A stretch of 64,000 nucleotides of DNA from an uncultured Candidatus Actinomarina sp. (lineage in GTDB: Bacteria; Actinomycetota; Acidimicrobiia; Actinomarinales; Actinomarinaceae): assembly GCA_902593795.1 (NCBI GenBank), contig CACJJR010000005.1:35580-99579 (forward strand). Reading direction: 5' to 3'. Under the pieces are notes generated by a model. That model did not search any database. It saw nothing but the letters and a program-made list of their open reading frames with translations, and was not told the DNA's origin. This document shows positions 42,370 to 52,120 of the stretch, piece after piece (the stretch's first letter is position 1; the number at the start of each line of letters is the position of its first letter). The translations under genes and the position numbers were made by a program.

Positions 42370-43764
42370 TTGAACAGTCTAAATTTAAACGACTTAAAGA
42401 GTAAAGATATTAACTACTCTAAGATTGTCAATCATACACTCGATGTAACTGATGATTCTATATTGTGTATAAATCATAATGAAAAAGAAAAATTAGATGA
42501 ATACATAATGCTTTCTTTAAAGCAAAATCCAAAATTTATCATTACTAGCAACAGTAGTGAAATAGAGAACGAAAAAGTTTTAAAATTTGAACATTACGAT
42601 TTGGTTTTTAATCACATTTTACAAGAAATTAGTCCAAACTTTAATGACTTAGATTATTTTGGGATAACTGGCACTAATGGCAAAACAACAACAGCTTTTT
42701 ACTTAAATCAATTAATTGGTGAAGAAAATTTATTTGTTGGGACTATAGATGAAAAAGAAAAGTATTTTTTTACAAATGAAAAAATATTAACAACTCCGAA
42801 ATTGTTTAACATTGTAAAGATGATTTCATTACAAAAAAATAAAATAAAATCAGTTTCTCTCGAAGTGTCATCACATGCTTTGGATCAAAATAGATTGGGT
42901 AATCTAGAGTTTTTAATCTCAGGCTTTACAAACTTAAGTCAAGATCATTTAGATTATCATGGATCATTAAAAAATTATTTAGACACAAAAGCAAAATTAT
43001 TTCAAAAGGGTGTATCAGAAAAATTTGTTTACATAGAATCTGAAGATACCAATGACTTATTAAAAGCATCAGATATTGCTTCTTACAGTATTGGCAGTAA
43101 ACAAAATAGTAATGTTAGGTTTATAAAATTTAGTGATAATACCCTTAAATTTATTATTGATGGATATAAAGTAGAGTGCGAATTAAATTTAACTGGACCA
43201 AAATTTATTGAAAATTTTCTTTTGGCTTTTTCTATGGCTTATTACTCGGGACTATATAACTTAAATGACCTTATAAGTAATTGTAGAAATTTAACAAACC
43301 CACCCGGAAGGTTTGAAACTATAATGCATGACAATAAAACTGTAGTTGTTGATTATGCTCACACACCTGTAGCTATAAGTGAAGCTATTAATCATGCTAA
43401 GGGTAAATATATAAGTGTAAAAGTTATTTTAGGCGCTGGTGGGGACAGGGATAAAAGTAAAAGGACAAAAATGGGAGAAGCAGCAGTAAATGCTGATTAT
43501 ATTATTATCACAAATGATAATCCCAGAAGTGAAGACCCAGTAGAAATTTCTAAAAATATACTTAAAGGTATTCCATTAAATAAAAATACTGAAGTAATTC
43601 TTGATAGAAAGAAAGCGATATATAAAGGCGTAGAAAGCCTAAAAGATAATGAAGTTTTATTAATATTAGGTAAAGGTCATGAAAAAGATCAGGAAATTCA
43701 AAATAAGTTTTATCCTTTTGATGATGTCAAAATTGCTAGAGAAGCATTGGAGTTAAGAAATTGA
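42370..43764 (+). CDS. murE: UDP-MurNAc-tripeptide synthetase MurE
   Basis: Adds the third amino acid to UDP-MurNAc-Ala-Glu. In 464 residues: ATP loop GITGTNGKTTTAFYL (residues ~98-112), LEVSSHALDQNRL, FTNLSQDHLDYHG with the carbamylated-Lys region TKAKLF, PPGRFE, VVDYAHTP and LGAGGDRDKSKR. The specificity motif TNDNPRSEDP is the DNPR type that binds meso-diaminopimelate, so a DAP-type wall is predicted. The start is TTG at 42370. It overlaps mraY by 4 bases; the murF normally between them is missing. Confidence 0.93.
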   Translation: MNSLNLNDLKSKDINYSKIVNHTLDVTDDSILCINHNEKEKLDEYIMLSLKQNPKFIITSNSSEIENEKVLKFEHYDLVFNHILQEISPNFNDLDYFGITGTNGKTTTAFYLNQLIGEENLFVGTIDEKEKYFFTNEKILTTPKLFNIVKMISLQKNKIKSVSLEVSSHALDQNRLGNLEFLISGFTNLSQDHLDYHGSLKNYLDTKAKLFQKGVSEKFVYIESEDTNDLLKASDIASYSIGSKQNSNVRFIKFSDNTLKFIIDGYKVECELNLTGPKFIENFLLAFSMAYYSGLYNLNDLISNCRNLTNPPGRFETIMHDNKTVVVDYAHTPVAISEAINHAKGKYISVKVILGAGGDRDKSKRTKMGEAAVNADYIIITNDNPRSEDPVEISKNILKGIPLNKNTEVILDRKKAIYKGVESLKDNEVLLILGKGHEKDQEIQNKFYPFDDVKIAREALELRN

Positions 43765-44819
43765 TTGGAATTATTGTATCAGGTGGAATAAGTTTTCTTG
43801 TAGTGATATTTTCAACATTAATCGGAGTAAACTTTTTTAAATCAAGGAACATCGGTCAAGAAATTCAAGAAGAAGTTGATTTTCATGATCATAAAAAAGG
43901 CACTCCTACAATGGGAGGTTTATTTATTGTCTTTGGGACTTTTGCAGGATATGCACTTTCACATATTAATTTTTGGACAATTGGAGAAGGTTTTAAAGTT
44001 GAAATAACCTCTATGAATACAAATATATTACTAATTTTTGGAATTGCATTTTCGATGGCATTAGTAGGGCTTCTAGATGATTTTTTAAAGGTCAAAGCAG
44101 GAAGAAATCTTGGATTAAAACCCTCTCAAAAGTTAATTTTACAAACTTTAGTAGGTCTAGTAAGTGCTTACTATTTTTTATATTTAAATTACGATTCAAG
44201 TTTCTATTTTTTTAGTGGTCTTGGCTTTGATATAGGTATCTTAAAGTGGTTAGTAATAATTTTTTTCATTATTGGTATCACGAATTCTGTTAATTTTACA
44301 GATGGATTAGATGGATTGGTTGCCGGAAGTAGTGCTATTAGTTTTGGTGGTATATTAATTATTTCTTTTTGGATATACAGACACCCAGAATATTATTCAA
44401 GATTTATAGGACAGAGTTTTTTAACAGTTGATATTTCACTTTTAATTTCAGCTGTAGCCGGAGCTTGCCTCGGTTTTTTATGGTGGAATACAAATCCAGC
44501 AAAAATAATAATGGGTGACGTAGGATCGCATTTTTTAGGAGCCTTATTTCCACTTATTCTGTTTGCACTAGGCACCGATGGTTTAATATTTTTCTTTTGT
44601 TTTCTCTTTATTTTAGAGGGCGTTTCAGTAGTGATTCAGATTCTTTCTTTTAAATATAGAAAAAAAAGAATATTTAAAATGGCTCCTCTTCACCATCATT
44701 TTGAGATGAGTAATTGGGCCGAAACTACAATAATTGTTCGTTTTTGGATAATAAATGGAATAGCTGTTGTAATTGGACTCGGCCTGTTCTATGCAGACTA
44801 TGTACTTTTTGGACAATGA
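43761..44819 (+). CDS. mraY: Phospho-N-acetylmuramoyl-pentapeptide-transferase MraY
   Basis: A 352-residue integral membrane enzyme with about ten helices that makes lipid I from undecaprenyl phosphate. Motifs: HDHKKGTPTMGGLFI (residues ~43-57), GLLDDFLKVK (catalytic Asp pair), NSVNFTDGLDGLVAG, MGDVGSHFLGAL and APLHHHFEMSNW. The start is TTG at 43761, overlapping the murE stop as TTGA. murD follows in an ATGA overlap. Confidence 0.95.
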   Translation: MIGIIVSGGISFLVVIFSTLIGVNFFKSRNIGQEIQEEVDFHDHKKGTPTMGGLFIVFGTFAGYALSHINFWTIGEGFKVEITSMNTNILLIFGIAFSMALVGLLDDFLKVKAGRNLGLKPSQKLILQTLVGLVSAYYFLYLNYDSSFYFFSGLGFDIGILKWLVIIFFIIGITNSVNFTDGLDGLVAGSSAISFGGILIISFWIYRHPEYYSRFIGQSFLTVDISLLISAVAGACLGFLWWNTNPAKIIMGDVGSHFLGALFPLILFALGTDGLIFFFCFLFILEGVSVVIQILSFKYRKKRIFKMAPLHHHFEMSNWAETTIIVRFWIINGIAVVIGLGLFYADYVLFGQ

Positions 44820-46000
44820 AATATTCATTAATACTTGGCTATGGATCAACCGGGCAAGATATTGAAAAATTCTTAATTTCTAAGAATAAAAAATATTATA
44901 TTTATGATGATTATAAAACAGTTCCAAAAGAGTTTACTTTTGAATTAAGCGATATCACTAGCTTAGAAAATATTTTTGTATCACCAGGAATAAAAAAAGA
45001 TCATGAAATAATTAATCTTGCCGAAGAAAAAAATATCAACTTAACATCAGATATTCAATATTTTAATGAAATAAGTAAGATAAAAATTGTTGGCATTACG
45101 GGAACAAATGGAAAGACTTCGTTTGTAACCTTGCTAGATAAAATATTAAAAAAGCATGGATACAAAAGCAAAGTTGCAGGAAACATTGGAAATTCACCAC
45201 TTAATTTAATAAGTGATAAAGAAAATTTAGATTTTTTAATACTAGAGCTTTCAAGTTTTCAACTAAGTCATTTAACTAAACTAGATTTAGAGATTTCTGT
45301 GGTCTTAAATATTTACGAAGATCATATTGATTGGCATAGTTCTTTTGAAAATTACGCTGCTTCAAAATTAAAAATATTCAATTTTACAAAAAATAACAAA
45401 AATAGATTTTTGGGTCCTGTAGATAATCAATTAAAAAAAACAAATTTACTACCAAGAAATGTGAATGTAATCAAAGATATGGAAGCATATTTCTTGCCTA
45501 ATTACTTTGACGATTTTGTATCAATGTTTATTAAAATTTGTAGTAGATTTAAAATTGCTAAAAATGAAGTTATTGATTTTTTATCTTCAGAGCCTTCGGT
45601 AGAACATAGATTTGAATTATTCATCACTAAAAATGGTGTAAATTTTATAAATGATTCAAAATCTACAAATCTTGAGTCCGTAAACAAAGCCTCCTTTAAA
45701 GTTAAAAATTGTATGCTAGTTATGCATGGCCTGTCGAAAGGGATTGGTTCAAATAAACTTGATTTATCAAATGAAGTTAAAAAAATATTAATACCTAAAG
45801 ATTCAGAATTTGATTTATCTAAATATTCCAAAATTATTACTGAGTATGATTCCTTTGATGAACTAAATACAATTATAAAGGCTAATTATAAAGATTATGA
45901 GACAATATTATTTTCATGTGGAGGATCTAGTTTTAGTGATTTTGATAATTATAAAGATAGAGGTAATTATTTTAAAAAAATGATAGAAAGTGAAATTTAA
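44816..46000 (+). CDS. murD: UDP-MurNAc-L-alanine--D-glutamate ligase MurD
   Basis: Adds D-Glu to UDP-MurNAc-L-Ala. The ATG at 44816 gives 394 residues beginning KYSLILGYGSTGQDIEKFL, the UDP-binding Rossmann start; a longer reading frame to 44714 only reads through mraY out of frame. The ATP loop GITGTNGKTSFVTLL (residues ~98-112), ELSSFQLSHL, NIYEDHIDWHSSFENY, SVEHRFELF and FINDSKSTNLESV follow. It is somewhat shorter than the usual ~440, chiefly in the C-terminal domain. Confidence 0.93.
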   Translation: MKYSLILGYGSTGQDIEKFLISKNKKYYIYDDYKTVPKEFTFELSDITSLENIFVSPGIKKDHEIINLAEEKNINLTSDIQYFNEISKIKIVGITGTNGKTSFVTLLDKILKKHGYKSKVAGNIGNSPLNLISDKENLDFLILELSSFQLSHLTKLDLEISVVLNIYEDHIDWHSSFENYAASKLKIFNFTKNNKNRFLGPVDNQLKKTNLLPRNVNVIKDMEAYFLPNYFDDFVSMFIKICSRFKIAKNEVIDFLSSEPSVEHRFELFITKNGVNFINDSKSTNLESVNKASFKVKNCMLVMHGLSKGIGSNKLDLSNEVKKILIPKDSEFDLSKYSKIITEYDSFDELNTIIKANYKDYETILFSCGGSSFSDFDNYKDRGNYFKKMIESEI

Positions 46001-47097
46001 TGAAATTAGATTCTTTAAATTTTATTAAACGATTAAATATATTTTCTATTCTTTTTCTTATTTCATTTGGTATTTTATTAAATGTTTCAGCATCTTCTGT
46101 TGAAGGATTGAACTTATTTGGAGATAATTTTTATTTTATAAAACGCCACCTAACTGCAATAATCATTGGAGTATTAATATTTAATATTTTAAAAAACTTT
46201 AATACAGATTTTATATCAAAATTTTCAGCTACTTCTATTGTTGCTATATGTATTACCCTTTTTCTAGTTTTAACTTACGGAATAGTTGTAGGAGGTAGTC
46301 GTCGGTGGATCGATTTAGGCATTGTTAATTTTCAACCAAGTGAACTTGCCAAACCATTGATAATTCTATGGGTAGCAAAACAAATTTCAAATGACGTTTC
46401 TAATGACTCAGATATTAAAAAATTTATTAGAGCTATTTTTTTGCCATTGTTATGTGCTTTCCTAGTTTTACTGGAACCAGATTATGGTACATTTGCATCA
46501 ATTTGTTTTATTTTATTTTCACAAATATTCTTTTCGAAGATTAAAATTATATATCCATTGTCTGCAATTCTTGTATCTATGATACCTTTATATACGATTG
46601 CTAGATCAAGTAACTATCGTTTAAATAGAATAAATACTTGGCTTTCGGGAAAATGCGATATTGGTATAGATTTGCTTGGTGACTGTTTTCAATTAAATCA
46701 AAGCAGGATAGCTATCAGTTCGGGAGGACTATTTGGTCTTGGTCCTGGAACTTCTAGGGCAAGGTGGGGTTCATTACCTAATTCATACTCTGATTTTATT
46801 TCATCAATAATTGGTGAAGAGTATGGATTTTTTGGATTGTTTTTACTAGTTTTCGCTTTTCTTATATTGATTACAACAACATTTTTTATTGCAGTTTCTG
46901 AAAAAAACGAAATGAAAAAACTTATTGCTGTAGGTTTTGGAAGTTGGATATTTTTTCAAACAGTAATAAATTTGGGAGGAGCAGTTGGAATTATTCCAAT
47001 AACTGGTATTGTTTTGCCTTTTGTTTCATATGGATCAAGTGCTATGATTTCGATATTTGTAGCATTAGGCATGATGTATTCGAAAGATTATGAATAA
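46000..47097 (+). CDS. ftsW: FtsW, SEDS-family septal glycosyltransferase
   Basis: A 365-residue protein with ten helices that polymerises lipid II at the septum. SEDS motifs: VVGGSRRWIDLGIVNFQPSELAKP (in part GGSRRWIDLG and QPSELAKP), LEPDYGTF, NYRLNRINTWL, IISS/ISSGGLFGLGPGTSRARWG-type loop, GEEYGFFGLF, and PITGIVLPFVSYGSS. The Asp of the active site lies in the large loop (EPDYGTF). The location between murD and murG identifies it as FtsW rather than RodA. It overlaps murD by one base (TAATG). Confidence 0.93.
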   Translation: MKLDSLNFIKRLNIFSILFLISFGILLNVSASSVEGLNLFGDNFYFIKRHLTAIIIGVLIFNILKNFNTDFISKFSATSIVAICITLFLVLTYGIVVGGSRRWIDLGIVNFQPSELAKPLIILWVAKQISNDVSNDSDIKKFIRAIFLPLLCAFLVLLEPDYGTFASICFILFSQIFFSKIKIIYPLSAILVSMIPLYTIARSSNYRLNRINTWLSGKCDIGIDLLGDCFQLNQSRIAISSGGLFGLGPGTSRARWGSLPNSYSDFISSIIGEEYGFFGLFLLVFAFLILITTTFFIAVSEKNEMKKLIAVGFGSWIFFQTVINLGGAVGIIPITGIVLPFVSYGSSAMISIFVALGMMYSKDYE

Positions 47098-48106
47098 TAA
47101 GATTTGTTTTTTCTGTGTTGGTACTGGGGGACATGTTCTTCCCGTAAAAAATTTAGTTAATGAATTAAAAAATTTAGATGTAGACAAAGAAAACATCATT
47201 GTAGTAACTGATGACAGGGGTAAGGAATATTTAGATAATTTAAATATAAATACTGTTATTACAAACGCATATGCTTCACAAAATGGAATATTAGGTTATG
47301 TATTAAATTTTCCTAAAATAATTAAATCTATCATTCAATTAAGAAGATATTTAAAAAATCAAAATATATCTGTAATTTGTACTACCGGAGCTTATATCGC
47401 ACCGATAGCAGCTATAATTTCAGTTTTACTTAATTCAAAATTTTATATACAAGAGCAAAATGTGTACGCAGGTTTAGGAAATAAATTGAGTGCTATTTTT
47501 GCTAAATCTGTTTTTTGTTCATTTGAAGATACAAAAAACATTAGGAAAAAGAAATTAATTTATACCGGTCCTATCGTAAACACATCACTAACTAGAGATG
47601 ACATAAGAATATATGAAAATAAAACTATTGGATTTATGGGAGGAAGCCAAGGCTCTGAACAGATAAATAACTACGTTGAAAAATTTATGAAAAGTGATAA
47701 TCAATTGAATTTTAATATTTTACATGTAACTGGTAAAAACAAAGACACTTTAGATATAGATAATAAAAATTACCAAAGTATTGAATTTATAAAAGAAATG
47801 GATGATTTTTACAAAAAAATTGATATTTTAGTTGGAAGAGCAGGAGGAGGATCCTTAGAAGCTGCTTATCTAGGGATACCTCAAATATTAATTCCTTATA
47901 AGCACGGAACAACTTCATCACATCAGAAACTAAATGCAAAATATTTAGAAGATAAAGGATGGGGAATTACAGTAAATACATTTGATGAATTAACAAGTAC
48001 AATTAAAAATATATCTAAAGATATTACAGAAAATAAATTAAATTTACCAAATATACCAATAGGTAATCAAAGCATTTCTAAGGAGCTATATGAGCAAATC
48101 AATTAA
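47090..48106 (+). CDS. murG: UDP-GlcNAc:lipid I N-acetylglucosaminyltransferase MurG
   Basis: A 338-residue GT28 enzyme that makes lipid II at the inner face of the membrane. Motifs: CVGTGGHVLPVKNLVNEL (residues ~8-25), TGAYIAPIAAI, YIQEQNVYAGLGNK, GFMGGSQGSEQINNYV and the donor-binding GRAGGGSLEAAYLGIPQILIPY. It is slightly shorter than the usual ~355 residues. It overlaps ftsW by 8 bases and murC by 17. Confidence 0.94.
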   Translation: MNNKICFFCVGTGGHVLPVKNLVNELKNLDVDKENIIVVTDDRGKEYLDNLNINTVITNAYASQNGILGYVLNFPKIIKSIIQLRRYLKNQNISVICTTGAYIAPIAAIISVLLNSKFYIQEQNVYAGLGNKLSAIFAKSVFCSFEDTKNIRKKKLIYTGPIVNTSLTRDDIRIYENKTIGFMGGSQGSEQINNYVEKFMKSDNQLNFNILHVTGKNKDTLDIDNKNYQSIEFIKEMDDFYKKIDILVGRAGGGSLEAAYLGIPQILIPYKHGTTSSHQKLNAKYLEDKGWGITVNTFDELTSTIKNISKDITENKLNLPNIPIGNQSISKELYEQIN

Positions 48107-49412
48107 CTCATATAAATCATGTTATATTATCGGCATTGGTGGATCTGGAATGAGCTCTATTGCAAAATATCTCTCACAAATGGGGTTAGATGTTTCAGGA
48201 TACGATCAGCGAAGTTCCTATGTCACTAATCTATTAAATAATGATGGAATAAAAGTAGATTTTGAAATTTCTAATCTTAAATATACAAGTGAGACTATGT
48301 ATATCATTTCTTCAGCAATCAACATAGATTCTACTTTTCTAAAAGATTTTATAAATGAACCTAACGTATTTACAAGGCCAGAATTTCTAAAATTACTCTC
48401 AAAAACGGTTTATTTAATTGGTGTTACAGGAACACATGGAAAAACATCAACTACTGCCTTATTAGCTCACATATTTAAATTTAATGGAGTAAATATATCT
48501 TATATATATGGAGGCGTAACTTCATTTAATGGAATTGGTGGACACTATGGTGATAAGAAACTTCCTTTATTACTTGAAACTGATGAAGCATTCAATACTT
48601 TCAAAGAACTAGAAATAAACAGTTTACTTATAACAAATATAGATCATGATCATATTGATCATTTTGGATCTTACGAAAAATTAGTAGAAGCATTCGGAGA
48701 GGTTATTTTAAATGTAAAAGATAAATGTGTAATAAATATTGATGACACAAATTTATCAACTTTTTTAAGAGCGAATGATATCTCTTACTCTTCAACAAAA
48801 AATTCAATTTACAAATTAAAGCTCCCAGAATCTTTAGAGTTCGAAGGAAAAGACTACACTATTACAACAAAATTAATTGGTGATCACTTTATTTCAAATA
48901 TTGTAGGTGCAATTGCTCTAGCTCAACAACATGGAATTACAATTGAACAAAGTTTAAATGCAATAGAGCATTTTGCAGGTGTGAAAAGGAGAACTGAACA
49001 TATTGGTTCATTTAATGGTACTCATTTTTATGATGACTACGGTCATCATCCTACAGAGATAAAAGCTACAACAAAAGCACTCAAAGAAAATACTTCAGGA
49101 AAATTAATTGTTATATTTCAACCCCACAGGTATACAAGAACAAGAGATAATTACGAGGCATTGAAGAATTCTTTTGAACACTCAGATATAACATTAATTA
49201 CAGACATATATTCTGCAGGTGAGAAACCTATACCTGGTGTTTCTAGTATTTTGTTCGAAGGAGAGGACATACAGTACATTAAGTCTCCAAGACTAGTTCC
49301 ACATTTCATTAAAAATAATATCAAATCAGGAGATATTGTTTTAACTATTGGAGCTGGTGATATTACTCTTTTAGGGCCACAGATATTAAAATATTTAAAT
49401 GAAAATAAATAA
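48090..49412 (+). CDS. murC: UDP-MurNAc--L-alanine ligase MurC
   Basis: Adds the first L-Ala to UDP-MurNAc. In 440 residues: the UDP-binding start YIIGIGGSGMSSIAKYLS (residues ~12-29), ATP loop GVTGTHGKTSTTALLA, NIDHDHIDHFGSYEKL, FAGVKRRTEHIG, YDDYGHHPTEIKATT and IFQPHRYTRTRD, then LTIGAGDI near the C-terminus. All are MurC family features. It overlaps murG by 17 bases and murB by 14. Confidence 0.95.
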   Translation: MSKSINSYKSCYIIGIGGSGMSSIAKYLSQMGLDVSGYDQRSSYVTNLLNNDGIKVDFEISNLKYTSETMYIISSAINIDSTFLKDFINEPNVFTRPEFLKLLSKTVYLIGVTGTHGKTSTTALLAHIFKFNGVNISYIYGGVTSFNGIGGHYGDKKLPLLLETDEAFNTFKELEINSLLITNIDHDHIDHFGSYEKLVEAFGEVILNVKDKCVINIDDTNLSTFLRANDISYSSTKNSIYKLKLPESLEFEGKDYTITTKLIGDHFISNIVGAIALAQQHGITIEQSLNAIEHFAGVKRRTEHIGSFNGTHFYDDYGHHPTEIKATTKALKENTSGKLIVIFQPHRYTRTRDNYEALKNSFEHSDITLITDIYSAGEKPIPGVSSILFEGEDIQYIKSPRLVPHFIKNNIKSGDIVLTIGAGDITLLGPQILKYLNENK

Positions 49413-50259
49413 TGTAAACCTATCAAAAGTGACCACGTATAGGTTTGGTGGTTTGTGTAAAAATTTTATTATTCTAGAAAATCCAGATGATATTTTAGAA
49501 ATTCCAGAAACGATAAACAGTGCTAATACTTTTGTTTTAGGACGAGGTTCTAATATTGCATTTTCTGATAATGAATACACAGGTTATATATTAAAGTCTG
49601 AATTTCAATATATTAATAAAACAAACAATCTCAATATATTAGAAGTTGGTTCGGGAACATACTTACCTGAATTATCAAGATATTTAAAAGAAAATGAATT
49701 AGGAGGGGGAGAGTTTTTATTAGGTATTCCAGGAACATTAGGAGGAGCATTAAAAATGAATGCGGGTTCTTATGGTTACGAAATTGCAACTAATGTATTA
49801 GAAATAAAATGTTATGATCTCGATGAAAAAAAAATAATAATACTCGATAAGGATTCTATAAATTATAGTTACAGAAACTCTAATAATTTAGATAACAAAA
49901 TAATTATTTCGTCAATTCTTAAATTTGAAAATTGTGATCCGAAAATTATTTCCAAAAAAATGTCTGATTTTAATATGCGAAGAAAAAAAAGTCAGCCTCC
50001 GGGTATTTATAATGCAGGAAGTGTTTTTAAGAACTCAGATAATTATTTTGCTGGAGAATTGATAGAAAATGCAGGATTGAAAGGGTTTTCTATAGACAAT
50101 GTAAGCGTAAGTACTAAGCATGCAAACTTCTTCATTGCTAAAAAAGGTGCAAAAGCATCTTCATTGTTTAGTTTAGTTCAGCATGTTAAGGAAAAAGTAT
50201 ATGACAAATATGAAGTAAATCTAGAAGAAGAAATTCAGTTTATTGGTGAATTCACCTAA
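49399..50259 (+). CDS. murB: UDP-N-acetylenolpyruvoylglucosamine reductase MurB
   Basis: An FAD enzyme of 286 residues that reduces UDP-GlcNAc-enolpyruvate to UDP-MurNAc. TTYRFGGLCKNF, LGRGSNIAFSD (FAD-binding), LLGIPGTLGGALKMNAGSYG, and the catalytic region QPPGIYNAGSVFKNSDNYFAGELIENAGLKG (shown in parts: PGIYNAGSVFKN and AGELIENAGLKG), containing the proton-donor Ser. The absence of the extra C-terminal loop suggests the type II form. The ftsQ ATG follows directly after its stop codon. Confidence 0.94.
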   Translation: MKINNVNLSKVTTYRFGGLCKNFIILENPDDILEIPETINSANTFVLGRGSNIAFSDNEYTGYILKSEFQYINKTNNLNILEVGSGTYLPELSRYLKENELGGGEFLLGIPGTLGGALKMNAGSYGYEIATNVLEIKCYDLDEKKIIILDKDSINYSYRNSNNLDNKIIISSILKFENCDPKIISKKMSDFNMRRKKSQPPGIYNAGSVFKNSDNYFAGELIENAGLKGFSIDNVSVSTKHANFFIAKKGAKASSLFSLVQHVKEKVYDKYEVNLEEEIQFIGEFT

Positions 50260-50955
50260 ATGGAAAACGAATTTAGCATCCAAGAAAAAAATTCTTTAAG
50301 ATCATTCCTTATTTTTACTTTTTTACTTATAGTCATGTTGTGCATAGGTTTTTCAATTAATTCCTCTTATTTTAAAGTTAAAACTATTGAAATAAATAGC
50401 ACTTCATCCAAGTACAATATTTCTGACTTCTCTATCGAAGCATTAAATAAATCTATATGGTTAATTAATGGGGATACTTTTCTTAATAATCGCATCAAAT
50501 TCCCAACTATTGAAAATGTTACAGTGGCTAAAGAATATCCTGACAAAATAATCCTGAACATCACGGAGTACGAAGAGCTGTTAGTTGTGACAGATTTAAG
50601 AGGGAGTATTCCGCGCAGGACTATACTTTATAAAAATGGATTAGAGATTGAATCAGCTGATATAAACAATTTACCAACTATTTCGATACTGAATGGACCT
50701 GTGCAAGCAGGTTTCAATGGAGAACTGATATCGATGATGATGACTTTTAAAAACTATGAACTGGATTTATCTACATTCACATTTAATTATGATGGACAAA
50801 AAATTGTAGGAGAGTACAGAGAAACTACTGTCGATTTTGGACCATCTCTTAACCTTGGGATAAAGGCAGCTGCCCTCGGTTCTCTGCTTGAAAATTCGAA
50901 TTGCAGTGGAGAAATTAAGTTTATAGGATCAGAAGAATTAATTGCAGATTGCTAA
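50260..50955 (+). CDS. ftsQ: Cell division protein FtsQ/DivIB
   Basis: A 231-residue bitopic membrane protein: cytoplasmic residues 1-17, one helix (FLIFTFLLIVMLCIGFSI, ~17-34), a POTRA domain (YFKVKTIEINSTS ... IENVTVAKEYPDKIILNITEY) and an FtsQ domain (RRTILYKNGLEIESADINNLPTIS in part). It scaffolds FtsL and FtsB/DivIC in the divisome. The place between murB and ftsZ is the standard actinobacterial one. No ftsA is present. Confidence 0.9.
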   Translation: MENEFSIQEKNSLRSFLIFTFLLIVMLCIGFSINSSYFKVKTIEINSTSSKYNISDFSIEALNKSIWLINGDTFLNNRIKFPTIENVTVAKEYPDKIILNITEYEELLVVTDLRGSIPRRTILYKNGLEIESADINNLPTISILNGPVQAGFNGELISMMMTFKNYELDLSTFTFNYDGQKIVGEYRETTVDFGPSLNLGIKAAALGSLLENSNCSGEIKFIGSEELIADC

Positions 50956-50999
50956 ATCTAAATATAAACTATAGATATAGATAAAAATTTAAAAACATA

Positions 51000-51028
51000 T
51001 TGTCTTTAAAAATAACTAGTGATATTGT
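51000..51028 (+). promoter_or_regulatory. Candidate ftsZ promoter
   Basis: In the 100-base ftsQ-ftsZ gap, TTGTCT (51000-51005), a 17-base spacer and TATTGT (51023-51028) give a plausible promoter 28 bases before the ftsZ ATG, with GGAG (51043-51046) as ribosome site. This is the longest gap in the cluster, and an internal ftsZ promoter is usual in actinobacteria. AT-rich sequence makes chance matches likely. Confidence 0.4.
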
Positions 51029-51055
51029 TTAAATATCGAATTGGAGAAATAATTT

Positions 51056-52120
51056 ATGGCAACTAAAAGAAATACAAAAGAAAAAGGAGTCAATTTAAAC
51101 ATGAGACCTAGAAACTACACAGCAGTCATTAAAGTTGTTGGTGTTGGCGGAGGTGGAACTAACGCAGTCAACAGAATGATAAAAATGGGAATTAAAGGTG
51201 TAGATTTCGTAGCAGCAAATACTGATGCTCAAAGTCTCCTTGGTTCCAAAGCAGATTTAAAACTTGATTTAGGAAGAAAGACTACAAGAGGACTTGGTGC
51301 TGGTGCGAATCCTGAAGTTGGTCGACAAGCAGCAATTGACTCAAGAGAGCTCATAGAAGAAGCTTTAAAAGGTTCTGACATGGTATTCATTACTGCTGGT
51401 GAAGGTGGAGGTACCGGAACTGGAGCCTCACCAATCATCGCTGAGATTGCACATGAGATGGGTGCTTTAACAGTTGGAGTGGTAACTAGACCCTTTGGTT
51501 TTGAAGGTAGAAGAAGATCTGTACAAGCAGAAGAAGGTGTACAGGCATTAAGAGATGTTTTGGACACACTTATTGTTATTCCTAACGATAGGTTACTTCA
51601 AATCTCTGATAAAGACATTAAGGCAAGTGAAGCATATCTAAAATCTGATGAGATTCTATCAAATGGTGTTAAAGGTATATCTGGTTTAATCACCCAGCCT
51701 GGTGTTATTAATGTTGACTTTGCAGATGTTAAGACAATATTGAAAGACGCTGGTAACGCTGTACTTGGTATAGGAAGATCTACAGGAGAACAAAGAGCTC
51801 CAAATGCTGCACAGGCAGCTATTTCTTCGCCTTTATTAGAAGCAACAATGGACGGTGCTGAGGGTGTTCTAATTACAATAACTGGTTCTGAAGACCTGAA
51901 ATTGCAAGAAATTAATGAAGCTGCAAGAGTAATAACAGAAAAAGCAGACGATAATGCAGAAATAATCTTTGGTCACACCATTGATGAAACTCTAGGAGAC
52001 GCTGTAGAGGTAACTGTAGTTGCGGCAGGATTTGGACCACGACCAAATAGAAGAGTCAAAGAATCTAGTGAATTCGAGAATAACGGAGGTGACGGTCTTC
52101 CTGATTTTATTAAAGGATGA
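51056..52120 (+). CDS. ftsZ: Cell division GTPase FtsZ
   Basis: The tubulin-like GTPase that forms the Z-ring. In 354 residues: [14 protein letters not shown] (residues ~29-42), NTDAQSL, the tubulin signature [12 protein letters not shown] (~117-128), [17 protein letters not shown] and [10 protein letters not shown] (T7 synergy loop). The C-terminal linker is short, ending in the conserved peptide LPDFIKG that binds SepF and other partners. A GGAG lies 9 bases before the ATG. The N-terminal 16 residues are basic and unconserved, so an internal ATG at residue 16 is a possible start. Confidence 0.97.
   Translation: MATKRNTKEKGVNLNMRPRNYTAVIKVVGVGGGGTNAVNRMIKMGIKGVDFVAANTDAQSLLGSKADLKLDLGRKTTRGLGAGANPEVGRQAAIDSRELIEEALKGSDMVFITAGEGGGTGTGASPIIAEIAHEMGALTVGVVTRPFGFEGRRRSVQAEEGVQALRDVLDTLIVIPNDRLLQISDKDIKASEAYLKSDEILSNGVKGISGLITQPGVINVDFADVKTILKDAGNAVLGIGRSTGEQRAPNAAQAAISSPLLEATMDGAEGVLITITGSEDLKLQEINEAARVITEKADDNAEIIFGHTIDETLGDAVEVTVVAAGFGPRPNRRVKESSEFENNGGDGLPDFIKG

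Noticed and set aside
44714-44815. 34-codon N-terminal extension of MurD
   Set aside because: It reads mraY in another frame; the family start GYGSTG follows the ATG at 44816.
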